Position numbers and translations under genes: made by a program
The notes under the pieces: generated by a model
The model's database searches: none
Seen by the model: the letters and a program-made list of their open reading frames with translations, nothing else
Told to the model about the DNA's origin: nothing
Shown here: piece by piece, positions 45,744 to 54,882 of the stretch
How the letters are laid out: every line of letters starts with the position of its first letter
How positions within the stretch are numbered: the first letter of the stretch is position 1
Assembly: GCF_020782115.1 (NCBI RefSeq)
Contig: NZ_JAJGMW010000011.1
Location: 78,651-142,650 of the forward strand
Direction of reading: 5' to 3'
Origin: Leeuwenhoekiella parthenopeia
GTDB lineage: Bacteria; Bacteroidota; Bacteroidia; Flavobacteriales; Flavobacteriaceae
Length of the DNA stretch: 64,000 nt

Positions 45744-48164
45744 ATGAAATTTTTCTTTCCAACCTTAATGCTCTTTCTAAGCAGTTGGTGCTATTCTCAA
45801 AATATCACCTTACAGGGCGCTGTTACCGATAACACAGGTAAAGAACTATCTGGTGTGAATGTATTTCTTAAAAACACCACAACCGGAACTCAAACCCAAA
45901 CTGATGGGACTTTTAGCATCCCAAACCTTAAAGCTGCAGATTACACACTGGTACTGTCTTATCTGGGGTATCGTACCAAAGAACTCAATATCAGGCTTAC
46001 TGATGCACAATCGGGTAATCTGGGCAGCATCGTTTTATATGAAGGAAACGAAATCCTCAATGAAGTGGTGATTGACGGTGAGCGCCGCAATAAGTTTTCC
46101 CGAAGAGAAACCGCTTATGTTGCCAAACTACCACTCAAAGACCTTGAAAACACACAGGTTTACAGCACTATAACCAACGAGTTACTGCAATCTCAGGTAG
46201 TGACTAATTTTGACGATGCACTTAAAAATGCAACGGGCGTCGAACAATTATGGACTTCTACCGGAAGAGGTGGTGATGGCGCAGGTTACTATTCGCTACG
46301 CGGGTTTTCGGTGCAGCCACAACTCGTTAATGGTCTTCCCGGTCTTACTAACGGAACCATTAATCCTGCAAATATCGAACGCATCGAGGTTCTTAAAGGC
46401 CCTTCTGCAACGCTGTTTGGCAACGCGGTAAGCTCGTATGGCGGCCTCATCAATGTGGTGACCAAAAAACCTTACGCAGGCACCGGCGGGGAACTATCCT
46501 TCACCTCCGGCTCATACGGATTCAATCAGTTAGTGGGAGATTTCAACACCGCTTTAAGCGAAAAGGATCAAATCTATTTTAGACTGAATACTGCTTATAC
46601 CACTTCTCAAAGCTTTCAGGATGCCGGCTTTAGAAAATCTTTCTTTGTGGCTCCTTCCCTTTCATACCGGGTAAATAACCGTTTGTCGTTTTCATTTTAT
46701 GGTGAAATCACGCAGGCTGAACAAACCAATCCTACCTTTTTATTCTTAAACCGAAGCGCTCCCTCCAGAGCCGCAAATCTGGAAGAGTTGGGCTACAACA
46801 ACAAGCTCTCCTTTACCAGTAATGATTTATCGCTCAAAAATCCTACTCAGAACTACCGTCTTGAAATGGACTACAAATTGTCTGATGCCTGGCAGTCGCA
46901 GACCTTATTGTCAAAAAGTAATACATCAACTAATGGGTATTACTCGTACCTTTTTGATTATGGTCGCTTAGAAGGAACAACGTTTTCCAGACAGATCAAT
47001 AAGCAGAATGCAAATACCCAAACCACCGATGTTCAACAGAATTTTAATGGGGATTTCAAACTGGGCAGCATTCGCAATAGGGTACTTTTGGGTATAGACT
47101 ACTTTAATGAAACCCAAACCGACAACAGCACCGGTTACGCATTTTTTGGGAACGTAAAAGCCAATGGCGAGACCAGTGGTGACAACCCCTTTACCCCTGA
47201 AGTCGAAACTACGGCCTATCCACTTTCTACAGCAGCTGTTGATGCTGCGCTGGCAAATGCCGGGGTAAACAACATAAAATCTACCTACCACATATATAGT
47301 CTTTATGCTTCTGATGTAATTAATTTTACAGACCGGTTATCTGCAATGGTAGGTTTACGCCTCGATCATTTTGATAATGAAGGTAACCTAAACGTTGCTG
47401 ACGATGATTACAATCAAACTACCTTTTCGCCCAAGGCAGGAATCGTGTATCAGCCTATAAAAGACCAGCTTTCTGTTTTTGCTAATTACCAAAATGGTTT
47501 TACCAATGTGGCTCCGCAGCTGGTAGGTGATCCCGCAGAAGGACAGCAAACGTTAAAAGTCTTTGATCCTGAGCAGGCGAACCAGATTGAATTTGGTGTA
47601 AAAACCAATCTCTTTAACAATCGCCTGAATGCCACGCTGAGCTATTATGATATCACGGTAAAAGACCGGGTAATAACCGATCCTGAATCCCCTTTTAACC
47701 GAATTCAGGGGGGTGAAGTTAACAGCAAAGGCTTTGAAGTAGAAATTAATGCCAACCCTGTTAAAGGTTTAAATATCAGAGGTGGATACAGCTTTAACGA
47801 CAGTAAGATCATAAAATCTGATACTGAAAATCTTGTAAACCTAAGACCTCTGGAAGCCGGTCCTGAGACACTTTATAATTTTTGGGCTAATTATGAATTT
47901 CAGCAAGGTAAACTCGACGGTTTTGGTCTGGGATTTGGGTTTAACGGAGCCAGTGAACGGCCTACCATTATCTACGGTCCTTCTACCGAATTTGTGCTAC
48001 CTGCCTACACCGTTGCCAATGCATCAGTCTTTTACCAGGCCAATAAATACCGCATCGCATTAAAACTGAACAATGCTTTTAATGAAGAGTACTATAAAGG
48101 ATGGACGACTATTAATCCACAACAACCCAGAGCGCTTCTGGCCAATGTTTCGTATACTTTCTAA
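45744..48164 (+). CDS. TonB-dependent siderophore receptor
   Basis: Outer-membrane receptor of 806 residues. Signal peptide ends near residue 19 (SWCYSQ). A carboxypeptidase-like domain (GAVTDNTGKELSGVNVFLKNTTTGTQTQTDGTFSI) precedes the plug with the siderophore-receptor pattern GVEQLWTSTGRGGDGAGYYSLRGFSVQPQLVNGLPGL and IERIEVLKGPSATLFGNAVSSYGGLINVVTKKPY. The barrel ends in LLANVSYTF with terminal Phe. It resembles FhuE/FpvA-type receptors for ferric hydroxamate or catecholate siderophores. A PepSY membrane protein follows after a complex inverted repeat, a usual pair for iron uptake (receptor plus reductase-like protein). Confidence 0.93.
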   Translation: MKFFFPTLMLFLSSWCYSQNITLQGAVTDNTGKELSGVNVFLKNTTTGTQTQTDGTFSIPNLKAADYTLVLSYLGYRTKELNIRLTDAQSGNLGSIVLYEGNEILNEVVIDGERRNKFSRRETAYVAKLPLKDLENTQVYSTITNELLQSQVVTNFDDALKNATGVEQLWTSTGRGGDGAGYYSLRGFSVQPQLVNGLPGLTNGTINPANIERIEVLKGPSATLFGNAVSSYGGLINVVTKKPYAGTGGELSFTSGSYGFNQLVGDFNTALSEKDQIYFRLNTAYTTSQSFQDAGFRKSFFVAPSLSYRVNNRLSFSFYGEITQAEQTNPTFLFLNRSAPSRAANLEELGYNNKLSFTSNDLSLKNPTQNYRLEMDYKLSDAWQSQTLLSKSNTSTNGYYSYLFDYGRLEGTTFSRQINKQNANTQTTDVQQNFNGDFKLGSIRNRVLLGIDYFNETQTDNSTGYAFFGNVKANGETSGDNPFTPEVETTAYPLSTAAVDAALANAGVNNIKSTYHIYSLYASDVINFTDRLSAMVGLRLDHFDNEGNLNVADDDYNQTTFSPKAGIVYQPIKDQLSVFANYQNGFTNVAPQLVGDPAEGQQTLKVFDPEQANQIEFGVKTNLFNNRLNATLSYYDITVKDRVITDPESPFNRIQGGEVNSKGFEVEINANPVKGLNIRGGYSFNDSKIIKSDTENLVNLRPLEAGPETLYNFWANYEFQQGKLDGFGLGFGFNGASERPTIIYGPSTEFVLPAYTVANASVFYQANKYRIALKLNNAFNEEYYKGWTTINPQQPRALLANVSYTF

Positions 48165-48172
48165 ATTCTCAG

Positions 48173-48306
48173 ACGAGTCTGTCTAAAAACCAAGGTAATG
48201 TCATATTGAGCTTGTCGAAATAGTTTCAACTTACTGATTATCATGATCGGTTTCGACAGGCTCAACCTGACAACTCAAGCTACTAAGACTTATTAGACAG
48301 TCTCGT
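48173..48306. repeat. nested inverted-repeat element (REP-like)
   Basis: Two nested inverted repeats lie between the receptor and the PepSY gene. The outer arms are 48173-48186 and 48293-48306 (13 of 14 complementary). The inner arms are 48199-48220 and 48251-48272 (19 of 22 complementary) and contain GAGCTTGTCGAAA / TTTCGACAGGCTC, a word familiar from intergenic REP-like repeats of many Bacteroidota. The transcript could fold into a long hairpin and modulate read-through or mRNA stability of the downstream gene. Confidence 0.75.
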
Positions 48307-48322
48307 TTTAAAATTTCTATAC

Positions 48323-49447
48323 ATGACTTTTAAAAAAATTATTTTTCAGCTTCATAAAATACTCGGCCTCGTCACGGGTATTGTCGTTTTTATTGTAGCG
48401 GTAACAGGCTGTTGCTGGGTTTTTCGGGATGAGGTAGAAAGTCTATACGACGATTACAAGACCATAGCACCACAAGACCGGGCAATGATTACTCCTACAA
48501 TGGTTAAGACCGAAGCTTCGGCTATTTTTCCGGAAAATACCATTCACGGTGTTGTGTACGGTAAAGCCGACGAGGCAATTGAGGTCATTTTTTACGATGG
48601 AGAACCTGAATTTTATCAGAGTATTTTTCTCAATCCCTATTCGGGCGAAGTCATTAAAATTAACGATCACCTAAGCGGTTTTTTTGCTTTCATCCTTAAA
48701 GGACATATGCGGCTTTGGTTTCCAAAAGGAATTGGGGAACACGTGGTAAGTACTTCCATTTTACTCTTTATACTCATCATCATATCGGGTTTTATTCTTT
48801 GGTTACCCAAAAAACGTAAAAACCTCAGGCAGCGCTTAAAGTTTGACTGGAAGAAAACCACCCGCTGGAAACGCAAAAATTTTGACCTGCACACCGTTGT
48901 GGGCTTTTACATTTGCACCTTTGCATTGGTACTCGCCTTTACCGGATGCGTAGTATCCTACAACTGGCTTAAATATGTGGTATATAAAACGGCCGGCGGC
49001 GATAAGGTGGCAGCTTTTATCATTCCGGAAAATCAGGAGCCCAACCGGGTTTCTGAAAACACCTTTGCTCCTATTGACACCCTGATGGTAAAACTCAAAC
49101 TGGAGTCGCCTGAAGCTACAGCTTACGAATTGCATTATCCCAATACGCCGGACGAAAGCATCTACGTTGAAATCACAAACAGCAAGGGTGTATATTACAA
49201 TAACGATTACCGGTTTTTTGACCAAAACACATTGGAAGAACTGGAAACACCCGGTGTATACGGTAAGTATGAAGATGCCGAATTTGCCGAAAAACTGCTT
49301 CGTATGAATTATGACATTCACGTGGGTGCCATAGGTGGTATCGCCGGAAAGATCATCGCATTTCTGGCCAGTTTCATCACGGCCAGTCTTCCGGTTACCG
49401 GGGTATTATTGTGGTACGGCCGCAAGTATAAAAAGAAGCGTAACTAA
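48323..49447 (+). CDS. PepSY-associated TM helix protein (siderophore reductase-like)
   Basis: Inner-membrane protein of 374 residues with four helices (about 12-35, 140-162, 188-212 and 338-362). KIIFQLHKILGLVTGIVVFIVAVTGCCWVFRDEVE, FWLPKKRKNLRQRLKFDWKKTTRWKRKNFDLHTVVGFYICTF and NYDIHVGAIGGIAGKIIAFLASFITASLPVTGVLLWYG are the family's three conserved parts, with His residues in the helices well placed for haem or iron. Relatives encoded beside siderophore receptors are thought to reduce the ferric siderophore. Co-transcription with the upstream receptor is likely, with the inverted-repeat element in between. Confidence 0.88.
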   Translation: MTFKKIIFQLHKILGLVTGIVVFIVAVTGCCWVFRDEVESLYDDYKTIAPQDRAMITPTMVKTEASAIFPENTIHGVVYGKADEAIEVIFYDGEPEFYQSIFLNPYSGEVIKINDHLSGFFAFILKGHMRLWFPKGIGEHVVSTSILLFILIIISGFILWLPKKRKNLRQRLKFDWKKTTRWKRKNFDLHTVVGFYICTFALVLAFTGCVVSYNWLKYVVYKTAGGDKVAAFIIPENQEPNRVSENTFAPIDTLMVKLKLESPEATAYELHYPNTPDESIYVEITNSKGVYYNNDYRFFDQNTLEELETPGVYGKYEDAEFAEKLLRMNYDIHVGAIGGIAGKIIAFLASFITASLPVTGVLLWYGRKYKKKRN

Positions 49448-49554
49448 ACTGGTTAAGATCTTCAATAAAGTAGATTATTCTATTAATTTTCAAATATTTA
49501 ACTAAAAATACTTGCCTTACTACTTTCATTCAAGAAGTGCAAAGCCTATCAATT

Positions 49555-50424
49555 TTAGAGGTATTTTTTTCTAAAGTCTAATGGGGTACTTCCGGTTTTT
49601 GATTTAAAATATCTGGAAAAATAGGCATAATCAGCAAAGCCCAGATTTTCGGCAATGCCGGCCAGCGAGTCTGCGGAATGTACAATTAAACGTTTGGCTT
49701 CCAGAATTACCCGTTCTGAAATGAGCTGATTGGTCGTTTTATTTAAGGTCTCGTTTACCACCCGATTGAGGTGTTTGGTAGTAATACTGAGCAGGTTTGC
49801 ATAAAATTTAGGCAACTTTTCCTGTTCAAAATACGTATCGATATGATGCTCCAACTGTCCGAGAATTTTTAAATAGGTGGGATTTGAATAATTGGCAAGA
49901 TCAATTGTTGAAGTATAGTTTCGGGTAAGTCTGATGTATATTTCATTAATGTTGTTAAGGAGTTTCAATTCCCTTAAAGGTTCTGCATTGCCATACTCTT
50001 CATAAAGATTTTGAAACAGGTTTGAAAACGATTCCAATTCGGGAGCGATGTCGAGTACGGGCGCATTTTGATAGGAATAGTAAAAAGGAAAAATTTGCAG
50101 CCGGTGCATCACATAATGCATCTCATAAAATTCCCTCGAATGAAAAAAAATAAATCCTTCAGGATTGTGATCAAACTTCCAGGAATGGGTTTGACCCGGT
50201 TTTAAAAAAAAGACTTTTCCCGGAGAAATGGTATAGCTGTTAAAGTCTATTTCGTGAGTTCCGGAACCTTCCGTAAATAACACACACAGATAAAAGTTAT
50301 GACTGTGCGGATGACTTATGAGGTTTTTGTTTGCCCTCAGATGAGCTGAAAACCTGTTTACATAGAATTTATCCAGCAGGTCTGAGGTTTTAAATTCCTC
50401 TATATTTAACACCGGTGTTTTCAT
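49555..50424 (-). CDS. AraC family transcriptional regulator (cupin N-domain)
   Basis: Protein of 289 residues. An N-terminal AraC-type cupin (SHPHSHNFYLCVLFTEGSGTHEIDFNSYTISPGKVFFLKPGQTHSWKF, residues about 37-84) precedes two HTH motifs (LPKFYANLLSITTKHLNRVVNETLNK and DSLAGIAENLGFADYAYFSRYFKSKTGSTPLDFRKKYL). The His-rich cupin suggests a small ligand. It points away from the DUF983 gene and converges with the PepSY gene. Iron or siderophore control of the neighbouring receptor is possible but not shown. Confidence 0.92.
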   Translation of the reverse strand: MKTPVLNIEEFKTSDLLDKFYVNRFSAHLRANKNLISHPHSHNFYLCVLFTEGSGTHEIDFNSYTISPGKVFFLKPGQTHSWKFDHNPEGFIFFHSREFYEMHYVMHRLQIFPFYYSYQNAPVLDIAPELESFSNLFQNLYEEYGNAEPLRELKLLNNINEIYIRLTRNYTSTIDLANYSNPTYLKILGQLEHHIDTYFEQEKLPKFYANLLSITTKHLNRVVNETLNKTTNQLISERVILEAKRLIVHSADSLAGIAENLGFADYAYFSRYFKSKTGSTPLDFRKKYL

Positions 50425-50517
50425 AGCGATGTCCTAAAAGTACAAAAACTGGTCTCAATAAGTTATGGTTCACCCTGCAAAGTAACTTTAACTTTGTGCC
50501 AGCAAATTCTAGAAAAC

Positions 50518-50862
50518 ATGAGTAAAGTTGTTGGTATTCTAAAAGGTAAATGTCCTAATTGTAAAAAGGGCGATGTGTTTGAAACCAAAGGGAATATATT
50601 CTTACTGCGTATGCCTAAAATGAATGAACGCTGTAAAACCTGTAATCTTAAATTTGAAAAAGAAACGGGATTTTTCTTTGGGGCTATGTTCGTTAGCTAC
50701 GCGCTTGCCGTAGCTGAAATGATTGCCAGCCTGATTCTTTTCTGGCTGTTGATGGATCTTTCACCTTTAATCGTATTTGTAATCTTTACGGTCATCGCAT
50801 TCATCACCAGCACCTTTAATTTCAGGCTTTCAAGAACAATCTGGATTTACCTGTTCAATTAA
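50518..50862 (+). CDS. DUF983 family membrane protein
   Basis: Protein of 114 residues from ATG 50518; an in-frame TTG at 50494 adds only 8 residues. Two CxxC pairs (CPNCKKG and CKTCNLKF) form a zinc-ribbon-like N-terminus followed by two helices (about 55-77 and 82-105), which is the DUF983 layout (GKCPNCKKGDVF...MNERCKTCNLKFEKETGFFFGAMFVSYALAV). Function is unknown; relatives occur near cytochrome-oxidase genes. A TAACTTTG box at 50489-50496 is a promoter -7 element. Confidence 0.85.
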   Translation: MSKVVGILKGKCPNCKKGDVFETKGNIFLLRMPKMNERCKTCNLKFEKETGFFFGAMFVSYALAVAEMIASLILFWLLMDLSPLIVFVIFTVIAFITSTFNFRLSRTIWIYLFN

Positions 50863-50992
50863 CGCCAATTGCATTTTTACAGGGCTGCTCGGTTAGTCTA
50901 TGGAACGCCAGATGCTGTGATTTGCAATGAACTAATAAGTCTTTTAGCTGATGAACAGGAGTGCTTGTCTCTCCTAAAAAGTTTCAAACAAA

Positions 50993-51024
50993 AAAGCCTG
51001 TAAATTTTAAAATTTACAGGCTTT
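50993..51024 (-). terminator. perfect 32-base palindromic terminator
   Basis: AAAGCCTGTAAATTTT (50993-51008) and its exact reverse complement (51009-51024) abut with no spacer, flanked by A/T runs. On the minus strand it is followed by TTTTTTG, marking the end of the hxlBA transcript; it can also serve the plus-strand DUF983 gene. Confidence 0.88.
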
Positions 51025-51053
51025 CGAATTGTAAAATGCAACGGGTTTACTTC

Positions 51054-51683
51054 CTAGGCATTTATAAGATCGTGTAATTCTTTTGCGGCAGCAGCGGGAT
51101 CTTCAGCACTGTAGATGGCTCCACCTGCAACAGCCACAACAGCTCCTGAGTTTTTAACCGCATCAATGTTATCTTTATTTACCCCTCCGGCTATTGAAAC
51201 CGGCACTCCTGCTTTTTTAGCTTCATCAATAAGCACCTGAATGGAATAACCTTCCAGAGCCTGTTCATCAAGACCGGCGTGTAACTCCACAAATGAAACC
51301 CCAAGTTTGGTAACTTCTTTAGCACGTTTTACGCGGTCTTTCACCCCGATGGTATCTATAACTACTCCTCTGCCATGTTCTTTAGCCGCTTTTACAGCGC
51401 CTTCGATGGTAGCATCGTCTACAGATCCTAAAATGGTAACGTAATCAGCACCTGCATCAAAAGCCAGTCCTGCTTCGAGCTCTCCGGTATCTGCCGTTTT
51501 AAAATCGGCAAAAACTTCTTTATCAGGAAAAGCGTCTTTCATCGCACGGATTACGGCAACACCTTCGCTCTTTATAAGTGGGGTACCCAATTCTATAATG
51601 TCAACATAAGGTGCAACTTTTTTTGCCAAAGCAAGTGCATCTTCAGTTTTTAATAAATCAATTGCTACTTGTAACTTAATCAT
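51054..51683 (-). CDS. hxlA: 3-hexulose-6-phosphate synthase
   Basis: Fixes formaldehyde onto ribulose 5-phosphate, giving hexulose 6-phosphate (ribulose monophosphate pathway). The 209-residue TIM barrel of the orotidine-decarboxylase superfamily has the expected active-site residues: Asp9 (QVAIDLL), Glu31 (IIELGTPLI), Asp60-x-Lys62-x-x-Asp65 (ADFKTAD) and a late phosphate-binding GGA segment (VAVAGGAIYS). Its start follows the hxlB stop by 24 bases, so the two are one operon read leftward. It lets the cell detoxify or assimilate formaldehyde, or, in reverse, make ribulose 5-phosphate. Confidence 0.95.
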   Translation of the reverse strand: MIKLQVAIDLLKTEDALALAKKVAPYVDIIELGTPLIKSEGVAVIRAMKDAFPDKEVFADFKTADTGELEAGLAFDAGADYVTILGSVDDATIEGAVKAAKEHGRGVVIDTIGVKDRVKRAKEVTKLGVSFVELHAGLDEQALEGYSIQVLIDEAKKAGVPVSIAGGVNKDNIDAVKNSGAVVAVAGGAIYSAEDPAAAAKELHDLINA

Positions 51684-51707
51684 AATTTTCTGTTTTTAAT
51701 TTTTAGT

Positions 51708-52289
51708 TTATTCTAAGTTGGAATGACGCTTGTATAAGGTCTCGGCACTACTGCCGTCCAGTTTCCAAAGACTTTGTATTAAAGCATCAAAAACCAGCAG
51801 AAACCCCTGTTCAAAAAGACTGCCTGCGTATTGTTCTGAAATGCTATTGTTGTGTTCCTGCTTTTCTGCTGCAGGTATAATAACCCTATAGGTGCTTAAC
51901 TCTGCTAATTCTGAATTGCTATCTGTGGTAAAACAGGCTACTTCGGCACCCAGATCAAAAGCTTTGGTTGCAGCTCTTATGACCGTGGCCGTTGTTCCCG
52001 AACCTGAACCGGCTATAAGCAGATCTCCTTTTTTAATTGCCGGAGTGGTCGTCTCTCCCACGACATAAGCCTCAAAACCCAAATGCATCAACCGCATAGC
52101 AGCTGCCTGCATCATAAGACCACTGCGTCCCATTCCGATTAAAAAAATTGAATTAGCGTTTTTTATAGGTTTAATCAAAGCCTGTAATTCCTGTGCATCA
52201 ACCCGTTCCTGAAGGGCTATATGTTCCTTTAAAATTGCGCTTAAGGCCTCCCGGGTAGAATTTGTTATTTCGGTTTTACTGTCCTCCAT
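51708..52289 (-). CDS. hxlB: 6-phospho-3-hexuloisomerase
   Basis: Isomerises hexulose 6-phosphate to fructose 6-phosphate, the second RuMP step. The 193-residue SIS-domain protein shows the sugar-phosphate loops SIFLIGMGRSGLMMQAAAMRLMHLG (about 47-71) and KKGDLLIAGSGSGTTATV (about 86-103), plus the C-terminal EQGFLLVFDALIQSL. It is the first gene of the hxlBA operon. A CAAAGGTA box at 52312-52319 (minus strand TACCTTTG) is its probable -7 promoter element, overlapping an inverted repeat that could be the site of the divergent AraC regulator. Confidence 0.95.
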   Translation of the reverse strand: MEDSKTEITNSTREALSAILKEHIALQERVDAQELQALIKPIKNANSIFLIGMGRSGLMMQAAAMRLMHLGFEAYVVGETTTPAIKKGDLLIAGSGSGTTATVIRAATKAFDLGAEVACFTTDSNSELAELSTYRVIIPAAEKQEHNNSISEQYAGSLFEQGFLLVFDALIQSLWKLDGSSAETLYKRHSNLE

Positions 52290-52311
52290 ATTTGTTTGCT
52301 TTGTTATTTTA

Positions 52312-52379
52312 CAAAGGTACTGGCAAGCATTGTGTAGCAGTGTTAGTATGTGCTAGATGTCTGGTACAATTTGCCAGTA
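52312..52379. promoter_or_regulatory. hxlBA/araC intergenic operator candidate
   Basis: TACTGGCAA (52318-52326) and its exact reverse complement TTGCCAGTA (52371-52379) flank 44 bases. The left half overlaps the -7 element of hxlBA (CAAAGGTA 52312-52319 on plus). Spaced half-sites in a divergent region are typical for AraC-type regulators and DNA looping. Confidence 0.6.
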
Positions 52380-52484
52380 AAGCCTAATCTTTTGTTAATT
52401 TGGAAGTGATTTGTGGTACTATATGGAAATTACATTCTCTTTGCGAGCTCTTGAGCTTCGTAAGCTGCTCGTAAACTGATCTGT

Positions 52485-53327
52485 ATGTTAAGCGATACCC
52501 CTATTTTTATGCGTGATCTGGCAAACTGTCCTCCTGCTTACCTGGAAGACCCGGCTAGAAAAGAATTTTTCGAGATTGTATGGTTAAGAAATGAAGAGGC
52601 CCTTCATACGCCGAAACACGATTTTCAGCGCTTACGCGGTGATTGGATCTACTTAATACCACCCTACCGCGTACATCAACTCAACAAGGCCGGTAAGAAT
52701 GGGGTGCTTATTTCTTTTAAGCAGGAATTGCTCGAAGACGATCTTAAGGAGTTTTTACTGGATGTTTTTAGAATTTTCAATATTCAGGGTGAATTTTCGT
52801 GTCTTCAGATCACCCCCGAGAGTCAAAAGGGCCTGAATGCTGTTTATGAGTTAATGCACGAAGCTTATAAAGAAGGAGATGGCAACCTTATTATGATTAA
52901 AGCCCTCCTGAAAGTTTTTTTATTGAAATTAATCCAATTAAAAGAGCAGCATTTTACTATGCAGGACCTCAATGAAAAACGCATTTATGAGTTTATGATG
53001 CTTATTGAGGTAAATTTTTATGAGCAGCGTAAAGCGGCCTTTTATGCTCAAAAACTTGATATCAGTTCAAAACGCCTCAATCAAATTTTAAAAGAAAAAT
53101 TAGGCAAAACGGCGGTACAACTCATACATGACCGTATCATTCTCGAGGCCAAGCGTATGATCATTCACAGTGAAACAACACTAAAAGAAATCGCATACCA
53201 GCTTCAGTTTAAAGATCCCTCCTACTTCAGCCGTTTTTTTAAAAGTCACGAAGAGCAGACGCCTCTAGAATTTCAGGAAAAGGTAAAAAAACATGTACGC
53301 ATAAATCACAATACCCTGTATTCCTGA
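52485..53327 (+). CDS. AraC family transcriptional regulator of hxlBA (predicted)
   Basis: Protein of 280 residues, divergent from hxlBA. An N-terminal cupin-like sensor (FFEIVWLRNEEALHTPKHDFQRLRGDWIYLIPPYRVHQLNKAGKNG) is followed by two HTH motifs (AAFYAQKLDISSKRLNQILKEKLGKT and TTLKEIAYQLQFKDPSYFSRFFKSHEEQTPLEF). Formaldehyde-pathway genes in this orientation next to an AraC gene suggest control by it; effector might be formaldehyde or a hexulose phosphate (inference). ATG 52485 is the natural start. Confidence 0.9.
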   Translation: MLSDTPIFMRDLANCPPAYLEDPARKEFFEIVWLRNEEALHTPKHDFQRLRGDWIYLIPPYRVHQLNKAGKNGVLISFKQELLEDDLKEFLLDVFRIFNIQGEFSCLQITPESQKGLNAVYELMHEAYKEGDGNLIMIKALLKVFLLKLIQLKEQHFTMQDLNEKRIYEFMMLIEVNFYEQRKAAFYAQKLDISSKRLNQILKEKLGKTAVQLIHDRIILEAKRMIIHSETTLKEIAYQLQFKDPSYFSRFFKSHEEQTPLEFQEKVKKHVRINHNTLYS

Positions 53328-53491
53328 TATTAAATACCTGAACTGAAAAAACTCTAAAATTCAGCCTTTTTAAAACCGATTTTACTAAGATCTTGTATCT
53401 ATCCAAGGGATGGTGTAGAAATCGCTATAAAGGTGGATAAATAAGCCTTTCTTTGGCTAAATCCAGTTCTATAACTCACAAATGAGCTACG

Positions 53492-53665
53492 CTAGGGTTT
53501 CCTTCGTTTCATTCTCCAAAGAACATACAAAACAAGGAGAACAACAGGCAGGATCACAAAGACGATCAGGTCAAAGGGATCTTTCAGGTTTACGGGAAGA
53601 TTATCATCGGGGTTTTGAGTGCCCGGAGGTAATTGCAGGATTGCGAAAAGAAAGTTACTAATCAT
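53492..53665 (-). CDS. small single-helix membrane protein, 57 residues
   Basis: A 57-codon ORF beginning MISNFLFAILQLPPGTQNPDDN and ending RMKRRKP, with an aliphatic membrane helix (about residues 31-51, DLIVFVILPVVLLVLYVLW) and a positively charged tail. The LPPGTQNPDD/LPVNLKDPFD sequence recurs in very short flavobacterial proteins sometimes mislabelled as adenylosuccinate synthetase. It sits between the AraC gene and the PiT-like permease. Function unknown; coding status is well supported by its layout. Confidence 0.65.
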   Translation of the reverse strand: MISNFLFAILQLPPGTQNPDDNLPVNLKDPFDLIVFVILPVVLLVLYVLWRMKRRKP

Positions 53666-53931
53666 CTCGTTAAATTAAAATTTATAAGTATAAACCCCTA
53701 TTAACGAAAGCACAAATTTAGGGGCAGTATCGGATGTGTATTTTATAAGCTAAAAATACCGGCTTACAACCAGGGCTTCTACACATCAGTTTCGCTTTGC
53801 CTATAAACGATTTTTACAGACTTAAACCCAAACCTATCTGATTTCGCTTCAAAAATTGTTTGGTTTAAAAGGCCTTAGGGAATATGAATTTCCTAATACG
53901 AAACGAAGCTTTAGAAAAAAATTCTAGTGCA

Positions 53932-54882
53932 TTATTTAAGATACTGAATCAAAAAGGCTATCATTAAACTAACCGCAAGTCCCACATTTACTCTACCAAA
54001 ATCTTTTGCTATAATGATGTAGGTGTATTTGATATTCCTTTTATTTAAAATGTAGGTTATAGCCAATTCTCGCCCTGCCAAAATCCCTACAAAAACCCAG
54101 GTCGTGCTCATGGGTATCGAGTTTAAATTCCCGAAAACAAACAGGAATACTCCATAAATGATATCGATTATTGTAGCCGATCTTATGTTTTTTGTATTTG
54201 ATTTCTGATTGACTATTTCCTGTATTTTACCCCCTCTTTTTCTAAAAATATAGGCCATTATTAAAACAATACATCCCAGAGATAGTAACAGATGCTCCGG
54301 GCTTAGCTTTCTGGGCAGAAAAACATAGATATTGGCAAAATCCTGTATAAGCCATTGTGACCATAAAAATCCGGTGCTAAACCACTGTGCGATTAGCCAG
54401 TAGTTTTTCCTTTTATGTTTTTCCAGCTTATCAAGTGAACCTTTGGATTCAAATGTTCGGGAAATGACAATATAAATAACCACCGCAAAAACAAAAGCAA
54501 TAGCATAGCCATAAACCGATTTTAAAATCATTTTTTCAATAATAACGCCTGTCGAAAAAATACTTAAAATCATAAAGGTGGTGCTCACCGGGATTCCAAA
54601 ACGGGTTATAACCAATAGCGCTATTGGGGCAAGCAGATACCACCATTTCATCGATTCCGGTAAGGGAATATTGGCTAACCTTCCGTAGGAAACATCTCCT
54701 TCATTTATATACCAGCCGTAACATAGGGTTACCGCCAATATGCTTGTGGCAAAAAGACAAAGCAACCACCATTTCACTTTATGATTGGAAGCTATAAAAG
54801 TGCCCAGAGTCTGTATAACATCATTGGCTATAACAGAATAAGCAGAAAGAATAAAACCCAGATAACCTATGATTAGCTCCAC
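53932..54882 (-). CDS. PiT-like inorganic phosphate transporter family protein
   Basis: Protein of 316 residues with about nine helices. Two family-like repeats are seen: SVIANDVIQTLGTFIAS near residues 16-32 (GANDVANAFGT in PiT) and the STT motifs GIPVSTTFMILSIF and IPMSTTWVFVGILAGRELA, one per half. It is shorter than E. coli PitA. It probably carries phosphate (or sulfate) with a cation. A minus-strand TACATTTG (54903-54910) is a promoter -7 element close to the start. It is divergent from a LytS/LytTR pair. Assignment to the superfamily is good, substrate unproved. Confidence 0.72.
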   Translation of the reverse strand: MELIIGYLGFILSAYSVIANDVIQTLGTFIASNHKVKWWLLCLFATSILAVTLCYGWYINEGDVSYGRLANIPLPESMKWWYLLAPIALLVITRFGIPVSTTFMILSIFSTGVIIEKMILKSVYGYAIAFVFAVVIYIVISRTFESKGSLDKLEKHKRKNYWLIAQWFSTGFLWSQWLIQDFANIYVFLPRKLSPEHLLLSLGCIVLIMAYIFRKRGGKIQEIVNQKSNTKNIRSATIIDIIYGVFLFVFGNLNSIPMSTTWVFVGILAGRELAITYILNKRNIKYTYIIIAKDFGRVNVGLAVSLMIAFLIQYLK

